In this document: positions 17,842-25,662 of the stretch, piece by piece | Position numbering within the stretch: the first letter of the stretch is position 1 | Layout: every line of letters starts with the position of its first letter | Source: Nostoc favosum CHAB5714 | GTDB taxonomy: Bacteria > Cyanobacteriota > Cyanobacteriia > Cyanobacteriales > Nostocaceae | DNA: 64,000 nt | Reading direction: 5' to 3' | Assembly: GCF_020829495.1 (NCBI RefSeq) | Contig: NZ_JAIVFQ010000036.1 | Location: forward strand, 1-64,000 | Program-made: the position numbers and the translations under genes | The notes under the pieces: model-generated | The model's input: only the letters and a program-made list of their open reading frames with translations | Told to the model about the DNA's origin: nothing | The model's database searches: none

Positions 17842-18342
17842 TCAACTGATAACATAGCCAAAATGATTGCACAGCCCCCCATCGACGATAATAACCACGA
17901 AAATCGTTGATTTGTCGATAATTCTCGGTAATTGTATTGTGAAAAGAGGGGCGATCGCAGCTCCTTTTTTCAATCCTTCATTTTCAGCATAAATCTCTAA
18001 ATCAGCCCCACTTAGTCGCACTACACGCGGCTGATTTTCTGGCTGGAATTTCTCAACATATCCTCTAATCTGCGTTTCTTGATCGCGGGCGAGTTCATTG
18101 GTTGGGTAAAGTCCGATCGCAGAAAATTCGCCCTGAAGCACTTCTAGGTAAGCCGCGAGACTTTTACCATCGCCAGTCATCGCAGTGTTGAACACGACAT
18201 CAATATTTGGATCGCGCAACGCTTCTAAAGTTGCGGCTTGATGCCAAGAAAGCAACCAATCTTTAGGTAATTTCACCCCGTCAGGTGTTGGGACGGTTTG
18301 CGAGTAAACAGGCTTGAGAGTAATACTGGAATTTTCGGACAT
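17842..18342 (-). pseudogene. cas3': cas3' helicase of type I-D, N-terminal piece
   Basis: From ATG 18342 the protein reads MSENSSITLKPVYSQTVPTP, a Q-motif-like SWHQAAT and Walker A FNTAMTGDGKSLAA, then GLYPTNELARDQ (motif Ia). This is the start of the stand-alone Cas3' helicase of type I-D. The match ends after about 132 residues (GLKKGAAIA); a shifted, unrelated frame then runs to 17842. The DEAD/H box and all later motifs are gone. The start codon lies in a putative operator shared with the WYL regulator gene. Confidence 0.85.
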
Positions 18343-18434
18343 ACACTTAAATAGTGTCCGTAACTGGTTGTTAAAAACTATATTGGCACGCAAAATAGAG
18401 ATTGGCAAGAATTACAAGTATAAAAGTGTCCGTA
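18335..18434. promoter_or_regulatory. Putative operator of the WYL regulator
   Basis: In the 98-bp divergent spacer the word AGTGTCCGTA occurs twice in the same orientation, at 18353-18362 and 18425-18434, 72 bp apart. The first also forms a dyad, CGGACA ... TGTCCG (18337-18359), over the cas3' start codon; the second overlaps the ribosome-binding area of the regulator gene. This placing fits repression of both directions by the regulator. Inferred from sequence only. Confidence 0.45.
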
Positions 18435-18440
18435 TAAAAC

Positions 18441-19307
18441 ATGAGTCGAAAAGGTCAATCTATTACACTGTCGATATCAGAACGTGATAAAGCGGAGCTA
18501 GAAGCGATCGCTCGTGAATTCGGTATGATGTGGGGAGAGGAACCTAACATCTCTAAGTTAATTAAAGCGATCGCTCAACGTAAGTTACTCATCGGTAACA
18601 ATAACGATTGGAAAGAACCACGCATCAGGGCATTACATAGATGTATCAATGCTTTGACAGACATCGGGCAAATTGAACAAGCCCAAATCATTGCAAACTT
18701 ACTTCTCGAACGCAGCGAACTATCATTACCATTGCGGGGCGAAATCGAACGTTTCTTAGAGAATTTGCCCCCACCTTGGCGCTTAGAAATAGACCGCTAC
18801 ATCTTGCGCGAACAACCCTTTCAGCTTTCATATCAAGATGCAGCAGAGCGTGTGTTTAATTTTACCGTTCGCTATGCCAAAGTTACACCCCACGAAAAGC
18901 GGCAATATCTTGATTGCTGGTGCGAAGAGACAGAAGGAAACCATGACATACCAGAACTAGTTCACAACTGGAGTCTCAGATTAGATCGGATTACAGATGC
19001 GGCGGTGACTTCAATTGCTGGTGAATGGCGTTCTCAATTAGATGAGATAGATGTCGAAATACATTTATTAAATTGGTTAGCTTTTGCCTATCAAGCTAAA
19101 CAAGAAGACAATATTAATGAATGGCTACCAGATAAAGCGCGAGTCCGGCGAGTTGTCAGGCGAGTATCTAGTACATTTTGGTTTAGCCGCGAAGTCATGC
19201 AGTATGCGCCAGATTGTGTTGTGATATTACCAGAGAATGTGCGCGATCGCCTCAAACAAAAACTCCTCACCCTATGCCATTTATACGATATCGAAACCAG
19301 AAGTTAA
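18441..19307 (+). CDS. WYL-domain regulator of type I-D CRISPR locus
   Basis: 288 residues, intact. N-terminal MSRKGQSITLSISERDKAEL with a following GxxxxEPNISKLIKAIAQRK looks like a ribbon-helix-helix/short DNA-binding part; the middle to end has the WYL-type beta core (FNFTVRYAKVTPHEKRQYLD) and a C-terminal dimer-like domain ending FSREVMQYAPDCVVI. A WYL-type repressor is found divergent to cas3' in type I-D loci of cyanobacteria (as sll7009 in Synechocystis), exactly its place here. It has outlived the genes it should control and may have kept other targets. Confidence 0.82.
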   Translation: MSRKGQSITLSISERDKAELEAIAREFGMMWGEEPNISKLIKAIAQRKLLIGNNNDWKEPRIRALHRCINALTDIGQIEQAQIIANLLLERSELSLPLRGEIERFLENLPPPWRLEIDRYILREQPFQLSYQDAAERVFNFTVRYAKVTPHEKRQYLDCWCEETEGNHDIPELVHNWSLRLDRITDAAVTSIAGEWRSQLDEIDVEIHLLNWLAFAYQAKQEDNINEWLPDKARVRRVVRRVSSTFWFSREVMQYAPDCVVILPENVRDRLKQKLLTLCHLYDIETRS

Positions 19308-20070
19308 GTCTTGTGGGGTAACCTTCTAAAAAAGCAGTCAAGCAATTTTAGATTTTAGATCAACATGACTTCAACAAACCTCTCCCAACCTTGAACTTTC
19401 CTTCAACTCTTCCCCTCTCCGACTCGGAGAGGGACGGTTTTACGTAGTAAAGCCAGGGAGAGGTCTTTTCATCCTTGACAAAAGTACACTTCCATAAGAT
19501 GCACTCATGTAGCCGTTATTTGCGATCGCCTATAGTCATCTACAATACGTAAGTAAAAAAAATGACGTAATAACAAGGTTTCCAGCCATCAATTCTGAAA
19601 ATTAAAGAAAAAAATAATTACTAATTGCTTAAAAATTCCGGTTTATTTAGCTTTGGGATGATAAATAAAAATAATAGCGTTGAATGTCATGCTTCCTAAC
19701 ACGAAGGATTACTGAAATTCTTCGCTGCTTTCAGGATGACTACTCAACATCAAACAACATCTGCCGCCAATCAGTTTTTTGCTGGGGATGCTTCTGCGCT
19801 ACCAAGCCTTTTGATGCAGCTACATCAATGGGCTTCTACCACAACAATTGCTCTAGATGTATCTAAGTAACTATGCTGACAAAGTGTAAAGATGCCAGGG
19901 TATCTAGGAGCGAATTCTAAAGCAATTATAAAGGAATTGGTGCCATTTGGGCAGGTTTTTCTCCCAAATATGGGATATTAGTAGATTGTAGAAATCTCTA
20001 TTGTTATTCACTATCTACCGACAACTGCTGAGTACAAGTTTAAGTAATTTAATGAAGTAGGAAATAATAC
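19308..20070. other. Spacer before kinase/HopA1 unit
   Basis: About 760 bp. A dispersed inverted-repeat element lies at about 19376-19472 (CCTCTCC ... GGAGAGG arms around CTCCGACTCGGAGAGGGAC) and recurs at 51126-51225. From 19684 to 20031 three overlapping frames are open but none is convincing: see the small ORF at 19736. A frame ending CYSLSTDNC at 20029 lies 40 bp before the kinase start, but it has no ATG, GTG or TTG. Confidence 0.5.
19736..19870 (+). CDS. Small ORF, possible but unproven RiPP precursor
   Basis: 44 codons, MTTQHQTTSAANQFFAGDAS to ASTTTIALDVSK, rich in Ser/Thr and Ala, upstream of the kinase/HopA1 pair on the same strand. A 60-codon ORF in another frame (19684-19866) overlaps it and has eight Cys. 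Neither has a good ribosome site, and the stretch at 19681-19740 resembles a dispersed repeat. Listed only because the two enzymes downstream need a peptide substrate. Confidence 0.2.
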   Translation: MTTQHQTTSAANQFFAGDASALPSLLMQLHQWASTTTIALDVSK

Positions 20071-21312
20071 ATGGTATTATCACTGTCTTCTCATAACGTT
20101 ATCCAGTATCTGCAAGAAGCGGGGCTGTGTAGCTCAGAAGATGACGCATCAGATAAATCTGAGTTGCCAGGAAGTAGTAAGAACAATTTCGGTTTACTAG
20201 TGACTCTAGCAGATAATCGAAAACTGCTCATTAAACAAGAACGTAACGTTAACAACAAAGACGCCGCGCCTCATGAATTGTTTCACGAGTGGCTATTTCA
20301 TCAGTTGCTCCAGCAGTTTCCAGTTCTCGGCAATATTTCCGCCATCGCACCATTGGTAGTGCATTTTGACCAAGAAAATTCTATCCTTGTCCGCAACTAC
20401 TTAGGTGATTATCTGGAGCTTGCGACATTATACCACAACAATGGTATTTTTCCACAAGAAATTGCCACTGCGATCGGCACTACTTTAGCGGGACTGCATC
20501 GCGCAACCTATAACCGCCGAGAATATAAGGATTTTATGGCAACTGCTCCCCAAGGAGAGTTTCGCTATGGCTTTTACAATCCGGCGCAAGGGGTAGAGTC
20601 AATTGGGCCGGAGATTTTTGGAACGGTTCCCACGGATGCGCTGAAATTCTATCTACTATACCAGCAGTCGGAGAGTTTGGAATCTGCGATCGCTGATTTG
20701 GCATACGACTGGAATCCTTGCTGCTTGACTCACAACGACCTGAAATTGAACAACATTTTGGTTCATTCCAGGTGGGAAAAACTAGACAATTGCCTAATAC
20801 GACTAATTGATTGGGAAGCTTGTTCTTGGGGAGATCCCGCCTTTGATTTAGGTACTTTACTAGCAAGCTATTTAGGAATTTGGCTCAAGAGCCTCGTAGT
20901 AGATCCTACCATTAAGTTAGAAGAATCTCTACATTTAGCATTGACACCCTTAGAGAGTTTACAACCTTCAATTATTACCCTAATTAGGGCTTATCTAAAT
21001 GCTTTCCCCTTGATTTTGGAATACCGCAATGACTTTATTGTGCGAGTTATCCAGTTTGCGGGACTGTCACTGATTCATCAAATTCAGGATATGATTACCT
21101 GCCAAAAATCCTTTAATAATGCTGACATTTGTATGCTCCAAGTGGCTAAAAGTTTACTGACTATGCCGCAGCAAGGTGTACTGACTATTTTTGGGATATC
21201 AGAGTCAGAAATTCTGAATCCTGTAGCAAAAATCCATAAACTTCCTCAACCTGCAAAAGAGCCACACTTACTTCGCATTTATTACGAAAAAACTCGGCTT
21301 CGCGGTTGTTAA
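20071..21312 (+). CDS. APH-fold kinase, TvaC/LxmK-like
   Basis: 413 residues with an aminoglycoside-phosphotransferase/choline-kinase fold. K55 (LLIKQE) is the ATP lysine, E in the HELFHEWLF helix its partner, catalytic loop H221-N-D223-L-K-L-N-N228, and metal Asp D247 in LIDWEACSWGDPAFDLG. All catalytic residues are present. The next gene is a HopA1-family protein; this pairing is the hallmark of thioamitide (TvaC/TvaD) and class V lanthipeptide (LxmK/LxmY) synthases, in which the kinase phosphorylates Ser/Thr of a precursor peptide. Cytoplasmic. Alternative: a kinase of a small metabolite or sugar. The 3' gap to the HopA1 gene is 82 bp. Confidence 0.8.
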   Translation: MVLSLSSHNVIQYLQEAGLCSSEDDASDKSELPGSSKNNFGLLVTLADNRKLLIKQERNVNNKDAAPHELFHEWLFHQLLQQFPVLGNISAIAPLVVHFDQENSILVRNYLGDYLELATLYHNNGIFPQEIATAIGTTLAGLHRATYNRREYKDFMATAPQGEFRYGFYNPAQGVESIGPEIFGTVPTDALKFYLLYQQSESLESAIADLAYDWNPCCLTHNDLKLNNILVHSRWEKLDNCLIRLIDWEACSWGDPAFDLGTLLASYLGIWLKSLVVDPTIKLEESLHLALTPLESLQPSIITLIRAYLNAFPLILEYRNDFIVRVIQFAGLSLIHQIQDMITCQKSFNNADICMLQVAKSLLTMPQQGVLTIFGISESEILNPVAKIHKLPQPAKEPHLLRIYYEKTRLRGC

Positions 21313-21394
21313 TGGTAGGGAGTAGAACAATTCTGAATTCTGGCTCCAGAAGGACTGAATTCTGTTTTTTAAAGTTTAAGTTCTAAATGGATTA

Positions 21395-22477
21395 ATGCTA
21401 AAATACTCTATCAATCAACCGCTAACTTCTCTATTCGACATTGCTAAAAATATCCAGATTGAGTCAAATTTTTGTATTTATCATCCCAATTATCAACCCT
21501 TTGGTCTGCCGAGTAAAATAGCCGAGAGATTTCAGCACAATTCTGTAGATTTACAACATAAATATCTCACTCTACTGCTGCGAAACTTTCTCTATGGGAT
21601 CTATTACAATGGCTCTCTACAAAGTACTTTAGCAGTCAATACTGATACGCCAAAGCATAATTTAGCAGATAATTCTATTTTGGAAATTGATTGGAACTTT
21701 TACGAGCAATTGCACGCCAGTAATCACGGTATAGGTTACTTTGACCCCCGATGGCAGGTGTTGCGTAAAGAACCTGATGGTACTATGGCGGTGACTAAAG
21801 GCGGTTTAACACTTTATGTTGAGCCAGACTGCCATCTAAAATCCAGCAATAAATCTACCAAAGTGGGTGACATGGTAGCAATCTGGATGCCCAAAAATAG
21901 AATGCAAAATGGCTGTTACTTGGCAGTTAGCAATGTCGGACAGGAACGCCAGAGCAACCCCGATGCTGATTTGGGAGCAGGGCGAATTTACTTTAACTTT
22001 ACGCCATCTGGTGCGATCGCTCTCATGGAAAGCCTGACACTGCAATTGAATGCAGCCTCGATTCCCTTTAGCTTTCAGGTTCTTCACAATCCCAGTGCAT
22101 ACGGACGTTATGATTCGGGGCTACTCTACTTTGAACTCCCCGACTATCCAGTAATTCGCACAATCCTTCAGGCTATTTATTCAGAAAATCAATCCTATTT
22201 CCAGCCGGAAATTCCCTTGTTTACAAAATTTTTAGCACCAGGGTTAGGTTTAGCCGAAGAACCAACCCAAAAGTTTGCCGCACAAGAAAGTTTTGGGATG
22301 AACCGTTGCCAAATTGTTGCTAATGCTTTATTTGAAGCTTGGCAAAAAGGTAAGAATGCGATGGAGGAGCGGATGAAGACGATTGACGAACACTTTGCGC
22401 GACACTTAATAGATTTACAGCGTCCTTATCTTAATCCAAGTTCTGAGGATATATATAAACCTATACGCTTGGGTTAA
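21395..22477 (+). CDS. HopA1-family protein, TvaD/LxmY-like lyase
   Basis: 360 residues. Recognised by the family blocks YLTLLLRNFLYGIYYNG (about 50-70), HGIGYFDPRW, a glycine/aromatic GAGRIYFNFTPSGA, and the RYDSGLLYFELPDYP and QESFGMNRCQIVA segments toward the end. In Pseudomonas HopA1 is a type III effector; in RiPP pathways proteins of this family eliminate phosphate from phospho-Ser/Thr to give dehydro-residues. With the kinase just upstream this forms a likely dehydratase pair. The last codons and stop come from a dispersed repeat (22467 on, also at 9836), so the C-terminus may be shortened slightly. Confidence 0.8.
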   Translation: MLKYSINQPLTSLFDIAKNIQIESNFCIYHPNYQPFGLPSKIAERFQHNSVDLQHKYLTLLLRNFLYGIYYNGSLQSTLAVNTDTPKHNLADNSILEIDWNFYEQLHASNHGIGYFDPRWQVLRKEPDGTMAVTKGGLTLYVEPDCHLKSSNKSTKVGDMVAIWMPKNRMQNGCYLAVSNVGQERQSNPDADLGAGRIYFNFTPSGAIALMESLTLQLNAASIPFSFQVLHNPSAYGRYDSGLLYFELPDYPVIRTILQAIYSENQSYFQPEIPLFTKFLAPGLGLAEEPTQKFAAQESFGMNRCQIVANALFEAWQKGKNAMEERMKTIDEHFARHLIDLQRPYLNPSSEDIYKPIRLG

Positions 22478-23071
22478 GGCTAAAACTCTTTGTCAAAGTC
22501 AATTTTTTTAACTAGGACTTACGCACAGATAACGGAAAATCGTAGACGCATTCGCAAAGCGTCTCCAAGAGTTGCGGCTTACCGCAGACTACCGCCATCT
22601 CTAGGAGACGCTATGTAATATCATGTCCGCTTGATTGCTTATTAAACCCGAAGAACCCCACCCCGCAAAAGCTACGCTTTCGCTCCCCTCCCCGCTTGCG
22701 GGGAGGGGTTGGGGGTGGGGTTCTTTTATTATGGGTAACTTGGCGGACATGATATAAACGCGTAGCGTCTCGTAGAGAAATCCCTGTTATATCATGTCCG
22801 GATAATTAGTTATGATTCCCACAGTCATTGCACCCCTCCCCTTAATCCCCTCCCCGATGCTTTGGGGAGGGGAGACAAAGCGACGATTGTTGGGGTGGGG
22901 TTCTCCGGGTTTAGTAAGTAATCAAGCGGACATGATATTAGGGATTTATATCATCATGTCCGCATAAATAGTTATGCTAACCACAGTCATTACATTATCT
23001 GGACATAATATCAATCATTCATTCCAAGCTCGGCTATCGCCTGAGACGTGGGGCTTCTGTTGGGTTAAGCT
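22478..23071. repeat. Cluster of MITEs with ATATCATGTCCGC ends
   Basis: Gene-free. Two complete elements: 22618-22755 and 22789-22937 (13-bp inverted ends ATATCATGTCCGC and GCGGACATGATAT; second copy has one changed end base), each with a GGGGAGGGG hairpin and a GGGTGGGGTTC arm. A third, short one spans about 22948-23012. A TAGGACTTACGCA end lies at 22513. Other single ends are at about 47132 and 50066. Confidence 0.85.
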
Positions 23072-23104
23072 AAAAAAAGAAAAACCGGGAGAAAAGCCGG
23101 TTTT
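23072..23104 (-). terminator. Terminator of wecB
   Basis: Stem AAAACCGG / CCGGTTTT (23081-23088 and 23097-23104). Read on the minus strand it is followed by a U-rich tail (the plus strand shows TAAAAAAAGAAAA), 48 bp past the wecB stop. Confidence 0.8.
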
Positions 23105-23151
23105 ATGCACCCTGAAAAACAGAAATTTTGCATTTTGTTTAATCTAAGTTC

Positions 23152-24282
23152 CTAAGTTGATGTTTCTGATGAAAGACCCAGGTAATTTTGTACAATCTGC
23201 AAAATGCGCTCTGCTGCATGACCATCCCCAAAAGGATTAATTGCATTTGCCATTGCTTCATAAGCATCTGGATCGCTAAGTAACTCAGCAGCATTTGCAA
23301 AAATATTCTCACTCGTAGTGCCTACAAGTTTGGCTGTACCGGCTGCAACAGCCTCTGGTCTTTCGGTGGTATCTCTCAAAACTAATACTGGTTTTCCCAA
23401 GCTGGGGGCTTCTTCTTGCAAGCCACCAGAATCAGTGAGCAAAAGATGCGATCGCCCAATTGCACCCACCAATTCGCCATAATCTAGAGGATCTGTTAAG
23501 AAAATTCGGGGATGATTCCCTAAAAGTTCTTGTAACGGAACTCGCACTGTGGGATTGCGGTGTAATGGTAATAGCAAAGCTGTATCAGGAAACTTGTCTA
23601 ATATCTGTAAAAACCCCTGAGCGATCGCTTGCAGGGGTTCTCCCCAATTCTCCCGACGATGAACTGTTGCTAGCAGAACGCGGTATGAATCCCAGTCTAA
23701 GCCTGGTACATTACAAACTGCTTGGGTTGCAGCTACATTCAACAATGCATCAATTACCGTGTTACCCGTCATGTGAATTTCACCCAAAACACCAGAACGG
23801 TGCAAATTTTCCACAGCCCAAGGAGTCGGCGCAAAGTGCAACTGAGTAATTTGAGAAATCAACCGCCGATTAGCTTCTTCTGGGTAAGGATTGAAGATAT
23901 CATCAGTTCGTAACCCTGCTTCTACATGACCGATAGGGATTTTTTGATAAAAAGCTGCCAAAGCTGCGGCAAAAGCCGTGGTAGTATCTCCCTGCACCAC
24001 CACTAAATCTGGTTTTTTCTCTTTAAATAATGCTTCTAACCCTTGTAAACTACGGCAGGTAATATCATTTAGAGATTGCTGAACCTGCATAATTTCCAAG
24101 TCATAATCTGCCTTAATGTTGAACAACTGCATAACTTGCTCAACCATCTCTCGATGCTGTCCAGTTAGAATTACTTGCGACTCAAAACTTGAAGACTTTT
24201 GGAAAACCTGAATCACAGGAGCTAGTTTAATCGCTTCTGGACGAGTACCCAAAATAATGCAAACGCGTTTTTGATTAGTCAT
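23152..24282 (-). CDS. wecB: UDP-N-acetylglucosamine 2-epimerase
   Basis: 376 residues, full length for the non-hydrolysing enzyme that interconverts UDP-GlcNAc and UDP-ManNAc. Begins with the GTRPEAIKLAPV motif (12-23); further marks are GQHREM, VQGDTTTA, HVEAGLRT (the catalytic Glu region near 115-122), PYPEEANRR and the C-terminal TDSGGLQEEAPSLGKPVLVLR. It supplies ManNAc for capsule, exopolysaccharide or glycoprotein. Monocistronic with its own terminator. Confidence 0.96.
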   Translation of the reverse strand: MTNQKRVCIILGTRPEAIKLAPVIQVFQKSSSFESQVILTGQHREMVEQVMQLFNIKADYDLEIMQVQQSLNDITCRSLQGLEALFKEKKPDLVVVQGDTTTAFAAALAAFYQKIPIGHVEAGLRTDDIFNPYPEEANRRLISQITQLHFAPTPWAVENLHRSGVLGEIHMTGNTVIDALLNVAATQAVCNVPGLDWDSYRVLLATVHRRENWGEPLQAIAQGFLQILDKFPDTALLLPLHRNPTVRVPLQELLGNHPRIFLTDPLDYGELVGAIGRSHLLLTDSGGLQEEAPSLGKPVLVLRDTTERPEAVAAGTAKLVGTTSENIFANAAELLSDPDAYEAMANAINPFGDGHAAERILQIVQNYLGLSSETST

Positions 24283-24402
24283 TAGTTATTAGTAATCTGT
24301 CATTTGCCAATGGTTATAGTCAATGGTCTATGGTCAATAGTCAATAGTTAGCAGTCAATCATCACACAAATCATAAATATAAAAGGATAAATCACACAAT
24401 AA

Positions 24403-24580
24403 GCATGAAAAAACCCGGCTTAATCGGGCAGATGCACTGTTTATCAAATTTATCGTAATGACTATATCTTGATCTCACAAGTAAAATCACAAACAGCATG
24501 AAAAAACCCGGCTTAACCGGGCAGACGTACTGTTTGTCGTATTCACCTGTAATGACTAGATTTTAATCTCACAAGTTAAA
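24403..24580. repeat. 93-bp tandem duplication of gene end plus terminator
   Basis: Two copies with 93-bp offset (GCATGAAAAAACCCGG at 24403 and 24496). Each holds the hairpin CCCGGCTTAA(T/C)CGGGC, which on the minus strand is an intrinsic terminator with six U (24408-24429 and 24501-24522), followed by a copy of the last codons of the membrane protein (TCACAAGT). The gene thus has two terminators in a row. Confidence 0.8.
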
Positions 24581-24930
24581 GGGCAAGCAGCGTAAACAGT
24601 AGCCTGCATTTGGTCTGCCTCTCCATGCAGCCAGCTTAACCATTTGATTTCATTAGGATGAACTCCTTTAACAGTTAGTACACCCGCAGCCAATACAACT
24701 GCCATCACATTAAACATGATTAAAGCGCCTGCTACAAGCAAAACAGCACTAACAGGCATCAGAGATTGTAAGATAATCGACAACAGACATCCGACCGTAG
24801 CCATCAAGACAACTAGTGGAAAACCGACAACCAACAAACAAACTGCTAATGTAAAAGTCCATATTAAAAAGCTTTTAATCATCAACAAGGAGTAGGTCTT
24901 TCCTAGATTAGAGCTTTGAGCAGAAACCAT
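24556..24930 (-). CDS. Small membrane protein, unknown function
   Basis: From the ATG at 24930, which has AGGAGG 7 bases upstream, 124 residues; a longer frame from 24954 has no such site. Two to three strongly hydrophobic segments (SFLIWTFTLAVCLLVVGFPL, a following LMATVGCLLSIILQSLM, and AVLLVAGALIMFNVMAVVLA), then a hydrophilic end with three Cys (YAACPLTCEIKI). Not recognised. Inner-membrane location is likely. Its end is duplicated downstream together with the terminator. Confidence 0.75.
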   Translation of the reverse strand: MVSAQSSNLGKTYSLLMIKSFLIWTFTLAVCLLVVGFPLVVLMATVGCLLSIILQSLMPVSAVLLVAGALIMFNVMAVVLAAGVLTVKGVHPNEIKWLSWLHGEADQMQATVYAACPLTCEIKI

Positions 24931-24954
24931 GACTTTTCCTCCTAAAATACACAA

Positions 24955-25662
24955 CGAATTTTAATTTTCAGTCATATCTCGCTTTTTGCGAGTAAACTGA
25001 ATTTGTTTCTCAGTGAAATTCAGTATATAAAAACTAATTGGAAAAATGAGCATTTATTTACTAAACTTTACAGTTAATTTTTTGTAATTATGAATATAAA
25101 GTCAAGTTTATATCTATTAAAAAAACTTCTTTCCTGCATCTACCTTCAGGTACATACCCTAAAAGCTATCAGCTTTTAACCTTGATCCCCAAGACATTAC
25201 TCTTATTCAACTTAACATTTCTTATAAAAATTAGTATTAGTTCTCATAATTTATAAATCGGCTGAATAAATGAACTGCTGGCATTTGTGTTGTTAATTGC
25301 TAGCAATTCGTGTCTATGCGTGGGATAAATTTCTCATCTAAAAAGCTGAGAATATTTATTTTTGACAATAAGCATTATAAATTACCAAATAATGTAAGTA
25401 GTTTTCCTGAGGGGTTTTGAGTCCTTCCGTGTGTTAAACCAGTTGAGATAGGTTAAATAATTTATCTAAATAATCTGAGTAGTGGAATTTCAGGAAAAAA
25501 AGATACAAATTGAGGTGGATGAAATGGATTGAACGTGGTTCTAGAGTTTCAATCGCCTCCCATCACCACTAGAGCTTGCACGCAAGCACTCTCCAAAAGT
25601 CATAGAAGTAAGTGACTTGACTTCTCGTTAATTCAACTTTTAACTGCCAAATGTGAAGATAT
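24955..25662. other. Spacer of ~700 bp between membrane gene and pilT
   Basis: AT-rich, no ORF, no repeat family recognised. Probably holds the promoters of the two divergent genes. A short hairpin CTTGCACGCAAG lies at 25575. Confidence 0.5.

Noticed and set aside
25540..25580. GTTTCAATCGCC as a CRISPR repeat start
   Set aside because: Occurs once with no second copy nearby.
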